Positions 32,139 to 41,545 of a stretch of 50,780 nucleotides of DNA are shown here, piece by piece. The stretch comes from Polaromonas sp. (GTDB taxonomy: Bacteria; Pseudomonadota; Gammaproteobacteria; Burkholderiales; Burkholderiaceae_C). The first letter of the stretch is position 1; every line of letters starts with the position of its first letter. Made by a program: the position numbers and the translations under genes. The notes under the pieces are model-generated. The model ran no database searches. It was not told the DNA's origin and saw nothing but the letters and a program-made list of their open reading frames with translations. The stretch covers positions 1 through 50,780 of the forward strand of contig NZ_JAUYEY010000091.1 of the NCBI RefSeq assembly GCF_030689685.1. The letters run 5' to 3'.

Positions 32139-33392
32139 ATGCATCCTAACGCCTTACTCGATAGTTGTACTGTTCTCCTCAAGCAGGTTCTCCGTTTCGA
32201 CCACCCCGCCGACATGGTGGTGTCGCGCCATTTTCGAGAGCAACGCCTGGGCCCGCGCGAGCGCGCCACGGTGGCCGAGACGATTTACGGGGTGTTGCGC
32301 AAGAAAAACCTCTTCACCTACCTGGCCCAGCATGGCAGCGGCCCGACCGAACGGCGTCTGGCCATCCTCGGTTTCGCTGCAGAGCGTGATTTTCTGCTGG
32401 GTGCGCTCACAGACCAGGAGAAAGACTGGCTGTCGCGTTGCGACCAGGTTCAGCCTGCGGACCTGATGGAGTTGCACCGGCACAACCTGCCGGCCTGGCT
32501 GGTTGAGCCGCTGAAAGCCCAGCTCGGTGACGACTTCTGGCCGCTGGTGGAGAGCCTCAATGCGCCCGCTGGCCTGGATCTGCGCGTTAACACACTCAAG
32601 GACAAGCGGGCTGAAGTTCAGAAAGAGCTTGCGAAAGCAGCTATTAAAACAGTAGCAACGCCATATTCGCCCTGGGGCCTGCGCATGACGACCAAACCGG
32701 CCCTGAACAAGCTGGACGCCTTCACCCGCGGCGCCATCGAGGTGCAGGACGAAGGCTCGCAGTTGCTGGCCCTGCTGGTCGATGCCAAACGCGGCGAAAT
32801 GGTGGTGGACTTCTGCGCCGGCGCCGGCGGCAAGACCCTGGCTCTGGGCGCCAGCATGCGCAACACCGGGCGCCTGTATGCCTTTGACACCTCGGGCCAC
32901 CGGCTCGATGCGTTGAAGCCTCGACTGGCGCGCAGCGGCCTGTCCAATGTCCATCCCGTGGCGATTGCCCATGAGCGCGACGACCGCATCAAGCGCCTGG
33001 CCGGCAAGATCGACCGCGTGCTGATCGATGCCCCATGTTCCGGACTGGGGACGCTGAGGCGCAATCCCGACCTGAAGTGGCGGCAGACGCCCAAGGCCAT
33101 CGAAGAACTGACGGTCAAGCAGGCCGCCATCCTTCAAAGCGCTGCGCGCCTGCTGAAACCTGGCGGACGACTGGTGTACGCCACCTGCAGTGTGTTGCGC
33201 GATGAAAATGAAGCCATTGTCCAAGCCTTCAGCGACGCGAATAAAGATTTCACGCCTCTTGAAAGCAGCGATGTTTTGACGCATCTCGGAGTGGAGGGGG
33301 CTGCAAAATTATGCAGCGGGCCTTATCTGCGCCTGTGGCCTTATCTGCATCAGACAGACGGTTTTTTCGCCGCTGTTTGGCAAAAGGTTTGA
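32139..33392 (+). CDS. RsmB/NOP-family 16S rRNA (cytosine-C5) methyltransferase
   Basis: A 417-residue protein. The SAM-binding motif VVDFCAGAGGKTLALGA is near residue 223, DTSGHRLDALKPRL follows, and the two cysteines of the m5C mechanism appear in LIDAPCSGLGTLRRNPDLKW and VYATCSVLRDENE. The N-terminal 150 residues are helical and resemble a truncated or divergent NusB-like part, so it may be RsmB or a paralogue. Residues about 155-173 (EVQKELAKAAIKTVATPY) coincide with a possible degenerate GCTAT repeat copy. The ATG at 32139 (MHPNALLDSC) is the start; the region upstream is the DUF1653 gene on the other strand. Promoter elements were not identified. Confidence 0.9.
   Translation: MHPNALLDSCTVLLKQVLRFDHPADMVVSRHFREQRLGPRERATVAETIYGVLRKKNLFTYLAQHGSGPTERRLAILGFAAERDFLLGALTDQEKDWLSRCDQVQPADLMELHRHNLPAWLVEPLKAQLGDDFWPLVESLNAPAGLDLRVNTLKDKRAEVQKELAKAAIKTVATPYSPWGLRMTTKPALNKLDAFTRGAIEVQDEGSQLLALLVDAKRGEMVVDFCAGAGGKTLALGASMRNTGRLYAFDTSGHRLDALKPRLARSGLSNVHPVAIAHERDDRIKRLAGKIDRVLIDAPCSGLGTLRRNPDLKWRQTPKAIEELTVKQAAILQSAARLLKPGGRLVYATCSVLRDENEAIVQAFSDANKDFTPLESSDVLTHLGVEGAAKLCSGPYLRLWPYLHQTDGFFAAVWQKV
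32603..32657 (+). repeat. Possible degenerate GCTAT repeat, copy 6 (inside rsmB-like gene)
   Basis: AAGCGGGCTGAAGTTCAGAA, then GCTTGCG and CAGCTATTAAAACAGTAGC match the landmark order loosely, but the protein here has normal length and the match may be partly chance. Confidence 0.4.
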
Positions 33393-33591
33393 AACAGTTA
33401 GCAGCATGAAGCCGTTAAATGTCACATTCTCAGCGATTTTTCAGGATTTACCGTAGTTTTACCGGAAACGCAGGTTTCTTCACTGCTGCGGTTCGGTGAT
33501 TCGGTCAGCCCCAGCCTACAATAGTTGAGTTGTCCAGCACGGTTGTAGTACGGTATGCAGGGCACTGTTACAAATTGTTTAAAGGACCCCC

Positions 33592-34791
33592 ATGATTTTG
33601 TTTGACGCCGCCCTTGACTGGCTGGCCCATGGCCTGATTGCCGCTAGCTGGTGGCAAATTGTGCTGTACACGCTGGTGACGACGCATATCACGATTGCCA
33701 GCGTGACGATTTACCTGCACCGTCATCAGGCGCATCGCGCCATGGACCTGCACGCGATCCCGTCACACTTCTTCCGTTTCTGGCTCTGGCTGGGTACCGG
33801 CCAGGTCACCAAGGAGTGGGTGTCGATTCACCGCAAGCACCACGCCAAATGCGAGACCATTGACGACCCGCACAGCCCTCAGGCCCTTGGCATCAAGAAG
33901 GTGTTCTGGCAAGGCGCCGAGCTGTACCGCGCCGAAAGCAAAAACAAGGAAACCATGGTCAAGTACGGTCATGGCACGCCGAACGACTGGCTCGAACGCA
34001 ATTTGTATACACGTTATAGCTGGCAGGGCGTGGGCCTGATGATGATCATCAACCTGGCATTGTTCGGCGCAGCCGGTCTGGCCGTGTGGGCGGTGCAAAT
34101 GGTATGGATTCCCGTGACAGCGGCCGGCATCATCAACGGTATTGGCCACTACTGGGGGTACCGCAACTTTGAGGCGCCTGACGCCAGCACCAATATTTCG
34201 CCTTGGGGCATCATGATTGGCGGTGAAGAGTTGCACAACAACCACCACACCTACCCGACTTCGGCCAAGTTCTCGGTCAAGCCGTATGAGTTCGACATTG
34301 GCTGGACCTATATTCGTGGCCTGGAGAAGATTGGTCTGGCGACCGTCAAAAAGGTGCCGCCCAAGCTGACGCTCGGTTCCATCCAGCCGGTGGCTGACGA
34401 GAAAACGCTGGAAGCCCTGATCGCCCACCGCTACGAGGTGATGGCCGGGTTCGCGCGTGAACTTCGCCGCGCCGGCCAGTTGGAAATCGAGGCGCTCAAG
34501 GCCCGCAAGGCCGACATCTCGGTGCTGAAGGCTGCCAACCGCTGGCTGCATCGTGATGACGACAAGGTTCCTGCGGCCGCCAAGCCCCAGATTGCCCAGG
34601 CCCGTGCCGAGCACCCGGTGCTCGACAAGATGGTCACCATGCGTGAAGAATTGCGCCAGATGTGGTTGTCAACCTCAGCCTCGCGCGAGCAACTGGCCAG
34701 CGACCTGCAGGCCTGGTGCCGCCGTGCTGAAGAAAGCGGTATTACGGCGCTGCGTGATTTTTCGATGAATCTGCGCGCCGCACGCGCCTGA
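33592..34791 (+). CDS. Membrane fatty-acid (acyl-CoA) desaturase
   Basis: A 399-residue integral-membrane di-iron desaturase. Three histidine boxes are seen: HRHQAHR near residue 43, HRKHH near 82, and HNNHH near 218, with GYRNFEAPDASTNISPWG before the last. About four membrane segments surround them. Family members introduce a delta-9 double bond into fatty-acyl chains, adjusting membrane fluidity. A long hydrophilic C-terminal part (residues about 265-399, KTLEALIAHRYEVMAGFARE onward, helical with many Ala/Arg/Glu) exceeds the plain family length. AAAGGA lies about six bases before the ATG at 33592. No regulator is adjacent. Confidence 0.9.
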   Translation: MILFDAALDWLAHGLIAASWWQIVLYTLVTTHITIASVTIYLHRHQAHRAMDLHAIPSHFFRFWLWLGTGQVTKEWVSIHRKHHAKCETIDDPHSPQALGIKKVFWQGAELYRAESKNKETMVKYGHGTPNDWLERNLYTRYSWQGVGLMMIINLALFGAAGLAVWAVQMVWIPVTAAGIINGIGHYWGYRNFEAPDASTNISPWGIMIGGEELHNNHHTYPTSAKFSVKPYEFDIGWTYIRGLEKIGLATVKKVPPKLTLGSIQPVADEKTLEALIAHRYEVMAGFARELRRAGQLEIEALKARKADISVLKAANRWLHRDDDKVPAAAKPQIAQARAEHPVLDKMVTMREELRQMWLSTSASREQLASDLQAWCRRAEESGITALRDFSMNLRAARA

Positions 34792-34939
34792 AGTTTCAGT
34801 CGGTCCCGCGTCATCGGGCTGCACCAGCTTTACCGCTGCTGCAGCCTTTTTCACGCCCCTTGTTCGCCGCTGGGGACTTCCGTCACGGGGCCCAATGCTC
34901 AGCAGTTGATCGGACAGGGCCCCGTTGCGAAGGGCCTTG
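34792..34939. other. Intergenic stretch after the desaturase
   Basis: No gene is supported here on either strand; the long minus-strand frame over this region crosses the purine-rich tract and is antisense to the desaturase end. Terminator-like structure was not found in this part. Confidence 0.5.
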
Positions 34940-34981
34940 AGACAGAAGACAGAAGAGAAAAGAGAGAGAGAGAGGACGGGA
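34940..34981. other. 42-bp polypurine tract (GA-rich)
   Basis: The plus strand is almost pure purine (GAGACAGAAGACAGAAGAGA, then AAAGAGAGAGAGAG and GGACGGGA), with only two pyrimidine interruptions early and one late. Such tracts can adopt unusual duplex or triplex structure. It lies between the desaturase end and the rpmG terminator. Confidence 0.7.
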
Positions 34982-35025
34982 CCTGTCTGCCGAAGGAAGG
35001 GCTCCGCGAGATTCACATTGGCATA

Positions 35026-35056
35026 AAAAAACCCGCCGGAAGCCAGCGGGTTTTTT
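35026..35056. terminator. Bidirectional Rho-independent terminator after rpmG
   Basis: AAAAAACCCGC (35026-35036) is the exact complement of GCGGGTTTTTT (35046-35056), with a 9-bp loop. It ends the rpmB-rpmG transcript and could also stop transcription from the desaturase side. Confidence 0.9.
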
Positions 35057-35091
35057 GAAAACGCTGTCAGGCAGCGCAGAAACAGTCTGAA

Positions 35092-35259
35092 TTACTTCAG
35101 TTTGATTTCCTTGTAGTCCACATGCTTGCGTGCCTTGGGATCAAACTTCATGATCAGCATCTTGTCAGGTGTGGTCTTTTTGTTTTTGGTGGTCGTGTAG
35201 AAGTGACCGGTGCCGGCGGTTGATTCCAGCTTGATTTTTTCGCGTGCGCCTTTAGCCAT
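35092..35259 (-). CDS. rpmG: Large ribosomal subunit protein bL33
   Basis: 55 residues, [20 protein letters not shown] to [10 protein letters not shown], the canonical cysteine-free (zinc-independent) form of bL33. The start ATG is at 35257-35259. It lies 20 bp after rpmB, forming the usual rpmB-rpmG unit, and is followed by a strong terminator. It is a component of the 50S subunit near the E site. Confidence 0.97.
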   Translation of the reverse strand: MAKGAREKIKLESTAGTGHFYTTTKNKKTTPDKMLIMKFDPKARKHVDYKEIKLK

Positions 35260-35279
35260 GATCTTTTTCCTTGACTTGC

Positions 35280-35513
35280 TTAGATTTCACCGCGGGCACG
35301 AAGGTCCACCAGGACCGCGTCAATACCGAGCTTGTCAACGAGGCGCAAACCGGCGCTGGTGACGCGCAGGCGCACCCAACGGTTTTCAGTTTCAACCCAG
35401 AAGCGGCGGTATTGCAGATTAGGCAAAAACCGGCGCTTGGTTTTGTTGTTGGCGTGAGAAACATTGTTCCCCACCATCGGGCCTTTGCCCGTTACCTGAC
35501 AGACGCGTGCCAT
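35280..35513 (-). CDS. rpmB: Large ribosomal subunit protein bL28
   Basis: 77 residues beginning [20 protein letters not shown] and containing [14 protein letters not shown] and [15 protein letters not shown], the full bL28 pattern. The start ATG is 35511-35513, with the bL33 gene 20 bp downstream. It is a 50S component needed for subunit assembly. The upstream 337 bp contain only repeats. Confidence 0.97.
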   Translation of the reverse strand: MARVCQVTGKGPMVGNNVSHANNKTKRRFLPNLQYRRFWVETENRWVRLRVTSAGLRLVDKLGIDAVLVDLRARGEI

Positions 35514-35664
35514 GAGCACTCTCCGTAAAAAATAGAAATCGGATGCCGGCCCCCGGAGGATGCTCAGCTAAGCCATAGATTATAGCCTAAAAATCAAACG
35601 CCTTCAAGTCGCAAGTTCCCCGCAGCGTGCACGCAGTGAGCGACGGGGGCGGACTATGCGGCGC

Positions 35665-35850
35665 TCTCCCCTTCAAGCAGGGGCCGCAGGACTGGCTTCG
35701 CCAGACCGCCGGCGCAGCGGGCGCCGAGGGGCTGGAGCCTGCGGCTCCAAAGCTGCTTGAGCAGCTTTGGACAGGCGACAGAGGCGAAGCGTCTCGCGAA
35801 CCGCAGCCTGCAAGGCCTCGGGAGCTACACGAGTGAGCGACCGTGGGGCC
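35665..35850. repeat. Double-hairpin 3'-flanking repeat, copy 2 (expanded)
   Basis: Begins CTCCCCTTCAAGCAGGGG, contains the hairpin ACTGGCTTCGCCAG, then an extra pair of hairpins GGAGCCTGCGGCTCC and AAAGCTGCTTGAGCAGCTTT, and ends GTGGGGCC at the stop codon of trxB. It shares start, first hairpin and tail with the copy at 16733-16831. The rest of the 35514-35850 gap holds no gene. Confidence 0.6.
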
Positions 35851-36828
<978 letters not shown>

Positions 36829-36854
36829 TTAGAGTCCCAAATAGCTGGGGCTGG

Positions 36855-36877
36855 CTTGAGGGTTTAAAACCCTGAAG
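36855..36877. promoter_or_regulatory. Near-palindrome around AGGGTTT-A-AAACCCT: candidate operator
   Basis: AGGGTTT and AAACCCT are exact inverted 7-bp arms one base apart (36859-36873), extended by CTT/AAG. It lies between divergent trxB and the Crp/Fnr-type regulator gene. It does not resemble the FNR consensus TTGAT-N4-ATCAA. A hairpin without a T-run makes it a poor terminator. Confidence 0.35.
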
Positions 36878-36960
36878 CCTGAAAATTTGGCGGGTACAAC
36901 GCATGCATTGTAAGAACTCGGTGAAGCCCCCTTTGGCGGCGCATTTCGGAGAAGTTTGAT

Positions 36961-37638
36961 ATGTCCACGATGGTGTCCAACCTGGAGCTGATTCGCCGGG
37001 TGCCCCTGTTTTCGATGTTGACCTCTCCGCAGGCTGAGGCGATTGCTGCGGCTGTGATCAAGCGACGCTACAAGCGCGGCGAAGCCATTGTCGAGCAAGG
37101 CAAGCAGTCCAATGCCCTGGCGATTTTGCTGACCGGGCGCGCGCGCGTCGTGACCACTGATGCCCGCGGTCGGGAAGTGATTCTCGCCACGCTGCATCCC
37201 GGCGACTACGTCGGTGAAATGAGCCTGATTGACAGCGAACCGCATTCGGCCACGGTCCGGACCGAAGTTCAAACCGATGTATTGGTGGTCGGCCGACCGG
37301 AGTTTGCCCGTTGCCTGCCCGAAAACAGCTCCATGGCGTATGCGGTCATGAAAGGCCTGGTGCAGCGTCTGCGCCATGCCGACCGCAAGATCGAATCGCT
37401 GGCCCTGATGGACGTGTACGGCCGGGTTGCCAGGGCCTTGCTGGAGTCTGCCGTTCCTGATCGCGAAGGTAACACTGTTATCCGAGAAAGGGTGTCGCGC
37501 CAGGATCTGGCCAAGATGGTTGGCGCCTCGCGCGAAATGGTCAGCCGCGTGATGAAAGACCTGGAAGAACGCGGTTACATCGAGACACGTGCGGATGGGT
37601 CGATGTGGGTCAAGGATCGGCTCAATACACTGGGTTGA
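36961..37638 (+). CDS. Crp/Fnr-family transcriptional regulator
   Basis: A 225-residue regulator. The cyclic-nucleotide-binding beta-roll includes LLTGRARVVTTDARGREVIL and HPGDYVGEMSLIDSEPHSA. The helix-turn-helix at the C-terminus is VSRQDLAKMVGASREMVSRV, followed by MKDLEERGYIE. The N-terminus lacks an Fnr-type cysteine cluster, so direct oxygen sensing by a [4Fe-4S] centre is unlikely; cAMP-type or other ligand is possible. GGAGAA stands about nine bases before the ATG at 36961. It is divergent from trxB and 69 bp before ftsK. Confidence 0.9.
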   Translation: MSTMVSNLELIRRVPLFSMLTSPQAEAIAAAVIKRRYKRGEAIVEQGKQSNALAILLTGRARVVTTDARGREVILATLHPGDYVGEMSLIDSEPHSATVRTEVQTDVLVVGRPEFARCLPENSSMAYAVMKGLVQRLRHADRKIESLALMDVYGRVARALLESAVPDREGNTVIRERVSRQDLAKMVGASREMVSRVMKDLEERGYIETRADGSMWVKDRLNTLG

Positions 37639-37707
37639 CCGGCAGATTTCCACCGCGTATACGGTCATGGGGGCCTGTTCAACTGAGGTAAGCTCAGCAC
37701 TGGTTTT

Positions 37708-40041
37708 ATGACTTACTCCCTCGACACATTGAACACCAGAACCTCTGCTGCGGCGCCTGCTGCGGGCGGCGTGAAACGCTTTGCCCATGAAGTCAGTCTG
37801 ATTCTCGGCCTGCTGGCGCTGGCCTTCTGGCTTGGCGCGCTGATCAGCTACTCACCGCAGGACGCGGCGTGGTCCACCACCGGCAGCCGGGAAGGGGCTG
37901 AAGCTGCTGCCCGCAACTGGGGCGGACGTTTGGGCGCGCATCTGGCTGACGCCAGCTACTTTTTGTGCGGATTTTCCGTGTGGTGGGCACTCGCTGCGGG
38001 GGTGCGCGCCTGGCTGGGCTCGCTCGCGCGGGGGCTGCGCAGCCAGCCAGCGGCCGCCTCGGCCATCGGACGCATCAGGTTTTGGTCCAGCCTGCTGCTG
38101 CTGCTGCTGGCCAGTGCGGGGCTGGAATGGTCGCGCCTTTACCGCTTTGAATCCATGTTGCCAGGGGGTCAAGCGGGCGGGGTGCTGGGCTACCTGGTTG
38201 GTCCAACCAGCGTGAAGTGGCTGGGTTTTACCGGCTCGGGTCTGGTCTGGATTGCCATCGGCGTGATCGCGGTTTCGGGGGTGTTCTCTTTTTCATGGGC
38301 CCATACCGCTCAGCGCATAGGCGCCTGGATCGATGAACTGATTGAATCGCGCCGGGAAAAACGCGAAATTGCCGAAGACCTGGCCGTGGGCCGGGCCGCC
38401 GCCCGCCAGCGCGAAGCAACGCTGCATGAAGAACGGATCGAAATTGAAGAGCATCGCCCGGTTCCGGTGCTGATCGAACCGACGCTGGCCGATATTCCCA
38501 AGAGTGAACGTGTGGCCAAGGAGCGGCAAAAACCGCTGTTCAGCGAGATGCCGGACTCCAAGCTGCCGCAGGTGGATCTGTTAGACGGTGCCTTGACGCG
38601 GCAGGAAACGGTGGCGCCCGAGACACTGGAGATGACCTCGCGCCTGATCGAGAAAAAGCTCAGGGACTTCGGCGTCGAGGTGCGTGTGGTGGCGGCAGCG
38701 CCCGGCCCGGTGATAACGCGATATGAGATCGAACCCGCCACGGGGGTCAAAGGTGCACAGATCGTCAACCTGGCCAAGGACCTGGCGCGCGCGCTGAGCC
38801 TGGTATCGATCCGGGTGATCGAAACCATCCCCGGCAAAAACTACATGGCACTCGAACTGCCCAACGCCAAACGCCAGTCCATCAAGCTCAGTGAGATCCT
38901 CGGCTCGCAGGTCTACAACGAAGCCAAGTCCATGCTGACCATCGGCCTGGGCAAGGACATCAGCGGTGCGCCGGTGGTGGCTGACCTCGCCAAGATGCCG
39001 CACTGCCTGGTGGCCGGCACCACCGGTTCGGGCAAATCGGTCGGCATCAACGCGATGATTCTGAGCCTGCTGTACAAGGCCGACGCGCGCGATGTACGCC
39101 TGTTGCTGATTGACCCGAAGATGCTGGAGATGAGTGTCTACGAAGGCATCCCGCACCTGCTCGCTCCCGTGGTCACCGACATGCGCCAGGCCGCGCACGG
39201 CCTGAACTGGTGTGTGGCCGAGATGGAAAAGCGCTACAAACTGATGAGCAAGATGGGCGTGCGCAACCTGGCGGGTTACAACGTCAAGATTGATGATGCC
39301 AAGGCGCGCGGCGAGTTCATTTACAACCCCTTCAGCCTGACCCCCGAGCAGCCCGAACCGCTGGAGCGCCTGCCCTACATCGTGGTTGTCATTGACGAGC
39401 TCGCCGACCTGATGATGGTGGTCGGCAAGAAGATCGAGGAACTGATTGCACGGCTGGCGCAGAAGGCGCGCGCCGCTGGTATCCACCTGGTGCTGGCCAC
39501 GCAGCGGCCCAGTGTCGATGTGATCACGGGCCTGATCAAGGCCAACATCCCGACGCGGCTGAGCTTCCAGGTCAGCAGCAAGATCGACAGCCGCACCATT
39601 CTTGACCAGATGGGCGCGGAGGCTTTGCTGGGCATGGGCGACATGCTCTACATGCCCAGCGGCACCGGTTTTCCGATCCGCGTGCATGGTGCTTTTGTGA
39701 GTGACGACGAAGTACACCGCGTGGTGGCTTACCTCAAGCAGCAGGGCGAGCCCAACTACATCGACGGCGTGCTTGAAGGCGGCACCGTTGACGGCGAAGG
39801 CGACCTGCTGGGTGATGGTAACGGCGGCAGCGAGGGCGACAAGGACCCGATGTTCGACCAGGCGGTCGAGATTGTGCTGAAAAACCGCAAGGCCTCGATT
39901 TCGCTGGTGCAGCGGCATTTGAAGATTGGCTACAACCGGGCCGCGCGCATGCTCGAAGAGATGGAAAAATCCGGAATGATCAGCGCCATGTCGGGCAGCG
40001 GTCAGCGCGAAATTCTGGTGCCCGCGCGCGCCGAAGGATGA
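37708..40041 (+). CDS. ftsK: DNA translocase FtsK
   Basis: A 777-residue divisome ATPase that pumps chromosome ends to the dif site and couples this to septation. Four N-terminal membrane segments (from [20 protein letters not shown]) occupy residues about 25-190. A short linker follows, then the motor with Walker [16 protein letters not shown] near residue 436, [20 protein letters not shown], Walker [21 protein letters not shown] and [20 protein letters not shown]. The C-terminal gamma winged helix ([40 protein letters not shown]) reads KOPS. The linker is short compared with E. coli FtsK. lolA follows after about 106 bp. Confidence 0.96.
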   Translation: MTYSLDTLNTRTSAAAPAAGGVKRFAHEVSLILGLLALAFWLGALISYSPQDAAWSTTGSREGAEAAARNWGGRLGAHLADASYFLCGFSVWWALAAGVRAWLGSLARGLRSQPAAASAIGRIRFWSSLLLLLLASAGLEWSRLYRFESMLPGGQAGGVLGYLVGPTSVKWLGFTGSGLVWIAIGVIAVSGVFSFSWAHTAQRIGAWIDELIESRREKREIAEDLAVGRAAARQREATLHEERIEIEEHRPVPVLIEPTLADIPKSERVAKERQKPLFSEMPDSKLPQVDLLDGALTRQETVAPETLEMTSRLIEKKLRDFGVEVRVVAAAPGPVITRYEIEPATGVKGAQIVNLAKDLARALSLVSIRVIETIPGKNYMALELPNAKRQSIKLSEILGSQVYNEAKSMLTIGLGKDISGAPVVADLAKMPHCLVAGTTGSGKSVGINAMILSLLYKADARDVRLLLIDPKMLEMSVYEGIPHLLAPVVTDMRQAAHGLNWCVAEMEKRYKLMSKMGVRNLAGYNVKIDDAKARGEFIYNPFSLTPEQPEPLERLPYIVVVIDELADLMMVVGKKIEELIARLAQKARAAGIHLVLATQRPSVDVITGLIKANIPTRLSFQVSSKIDSRTILDQMGAEALLGMGDMLYMPSGTGFPIRVHGAFVSDDEVHRVVAYLKQQGEPNYIDGVLEGGTVDGEGDLLGDGNGGSEGDKDPMFDQAVEIVLKNRKASISLVQRHLKIGYNRAARMLEEMEKSGMISAMSGSGQREILVPARAEG

Positions 40042-40147
40042 CAGGCCAGCCTTTACGGCTGCTATACATTGTTCTGGCAACCAATCCGGCGCAGCGGTGT
40101 CTCAAAGACATGTGGATCGCCCGCCGCCTGACATCACCTGGAACACC

Positions 40148-40852
40148 ATGAAGCACACTTTCTCATCTCCCGTCGCCCCTGTTATCTCCCGCGCGCTGCG
40201 GGCCGCATTGGCTGGCCTGATGGCCTTTGTCGCCATGGCTGCCAGCGCCCAGGTTTCCACAGTCAGCGGTCTGGAAAGCCTTGAAGCTTTTGTCAAAAAC
40301 ACCAAAAACGGCCGCGCCGCCTTCACCCAGGTGGTGACCAGCCCGGCGCGTGATGGGCAGGTTGCAAAGACCAAAACCTCCAGCGGCAGTTTCGAGTTCC
40401 TGCGGCCCAATCGCTTCAAGTTTGTCTACACCAAGCCGTTTGAACAAAGCATCGTCTCCGATGGCCAAACCTTGTGGCTGCACGACGTGGACCTGAACCA
40501 GGTCACGGCGCGCAAACTCAGCCAGGTGCTGGGCGGCACGCCCGCCGCTGTGATTGCCGCCGCCGCTGACATCAAGGCGCTGCAGAACGATTTCACGCTG
40601 GTGCCGCAACCCGACAAGGACGGCCTCGAATGGATCCAGGCCACGCCGAAAACCAAGGACGGCCAGGTGCAGAGCATCACCGTCGGCTTCAAAGAAAGCG
40701 CCAGGGGTAGCGAGCTGGCCCGGCTGGAAATCCTTGACAGCTTCGGCCAGCGTTCGGTCATGACGTTTGGCGCGTTTGAGGTCAATCCGGCTTTGAGCAT
40801 TGCCAACTTTGTTTTCAAGCCGCCTCTCGGTGCAGACATATCAAGGCAATAG
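40148..40852 (+). CDS. lolA: Outer-membrane lipoprotein carrier protein
   Basis: A 234-residue periplasmic chaperone that carries lipoproteins from the LolCDE complex to LolB. Signal peptide MKHTFSSPVAPVISRALRAA... ends near ASAQVS. The LolA fold is recognised by AAFTQVVTSPARDGQ, SGSFEFLRPNRFKFVYTKPF and EQSIVSDGQTLWLHDVDLNQ. The start at 40148 is chosen; a longer frame from 40097 precedes the signal peptide. It follows ftsK as in many Proteobacteria, but the usual next gene rarA is displaced by 3.2 kb. It converges on the response-regulator gene with only 3 bp between stops. Confidence 0.93.
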   Translation: MKHTFSSPVAPVISRALRAALAGLMAFVAMAASAQVSTVSGLESLEAFVKNTKNGRAAFTQVVTSPARDGQVAKTKTSSGSFEFLRPNRFKFVYTKPFEQSIVSDGQTLWLHDVDLNQVTARKLSQVLGGTPAAVIAAAADIKALQNDFTLVPQPDKDGLEWIQATPKTKDGQVQSITVGFKESARGSELARLEILDSFGQRSVMTFGAFEVNPALSIANFVFKPPLGADISRQ

Positions 40853-40855
40853 TTT

Positions 40856-41545
40856 TTACGCTGCTTCTTGAATCTTGTAGCCTAAACCGCGTACTGTTTG
40901 AATCAAAGACGGAACGCCTTGTTCGTCAATTTTTGCTCGTAAGCGGCGAATGTACACATCCACCACATTGGTCAGTGGGTCTTCGTGGCTGCCCCAAACG
41001 TTTGACAAAATTCGCTCCCGGCTGAAAAGTCGGCCCGGCGCACTCATCAAAAGTTCTAGCAGGGCCAGCTCTTTGGCTGTGAGGGAAATGTCTTGACTGT
41101 CTCGGTTCACTCGCATTTTTTCGCGGTTAAACACCAAAGCACCGACCTTCAATTGCGCTATAGCCGCGTGGCGTGGGTGTATTTCGGCAGGTCGGCGCAT
41201 CAAGGACTCAATGCGGGCCAGTAATTCGTCGAAAGCAAAAGGTTTGATCAAATAGTCGTCAGCGCCGCAGCGCAAACCCGTCACGCGGTCTTGCACCGTG
41301 CCCATGGCGGTCAGCATCAAAATGGGGACGGGATTGCGGTCAGCCCGCAGCTGTTGACACACTTCAATGCCGCTCATTTTTGGCAGCATCACATCGAGTA
41401 AAACAATTGAAAAAGCTTCGGCTCGGGCGACGGCCAAGGCTTGCTGACCATCACTGGCCAAGCTCACCCGATAGCCCTCAGCGCGCAAACCACGCTGTAA
41501 AAAATCGGCCACTCTTGGGTCGTCTTCCACGATCAGCAAGTTCAT
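40856..41545 (-). CDS. OmpR/PhoB-family response regulator
   Basis: A 229-residue regulator. The receiver domain shows the acid pocket LLIVEDDPR, phosphoacceptor Asp51 in IVLLDVMLPKMSG, the Thr in MLTAMGT, and the Lys in YLIKPFAFDELLAR. The winged-helix effector domain has LTAKELALLELLMSAPGRLF and TNVVDVYIRRLRAKIDE. Its start overlaps the stop of the histidine kinase gene by 4 bp (ATGA), typical of coupled pairs. G+C is visibly lower than in lolA and rarA on either side. A likely operator array lies at 43988-44026. Confidence 0.95.
   Translation of the reverse strand: MNLLIVEDDPRVADFLQRGLRAEGYRVSLASDGQQALAVARAEAFSIVLLDVMLPKMSGIEVCQQLRADRNPVPILMLTAMGTVQDRVTGLRCGADDYLIKPFAFDELLARIESLMRRPAEIHPRHAAIAQLKVGALVFNREKMRVNRDSQDISLTAKELALLELLMSAPGRLFSRERILSNVWGSHEDPLTNVVDVYIRRLRAKIDEQGVPSLIQTVRGLGYKIQEAA

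Noticed and set aside
38581..40080. 499-residue open frame antisense to ftsK
   Set aside because: Shadow of the FtsK motor domain; low-complexity composition, no recognisable domain.
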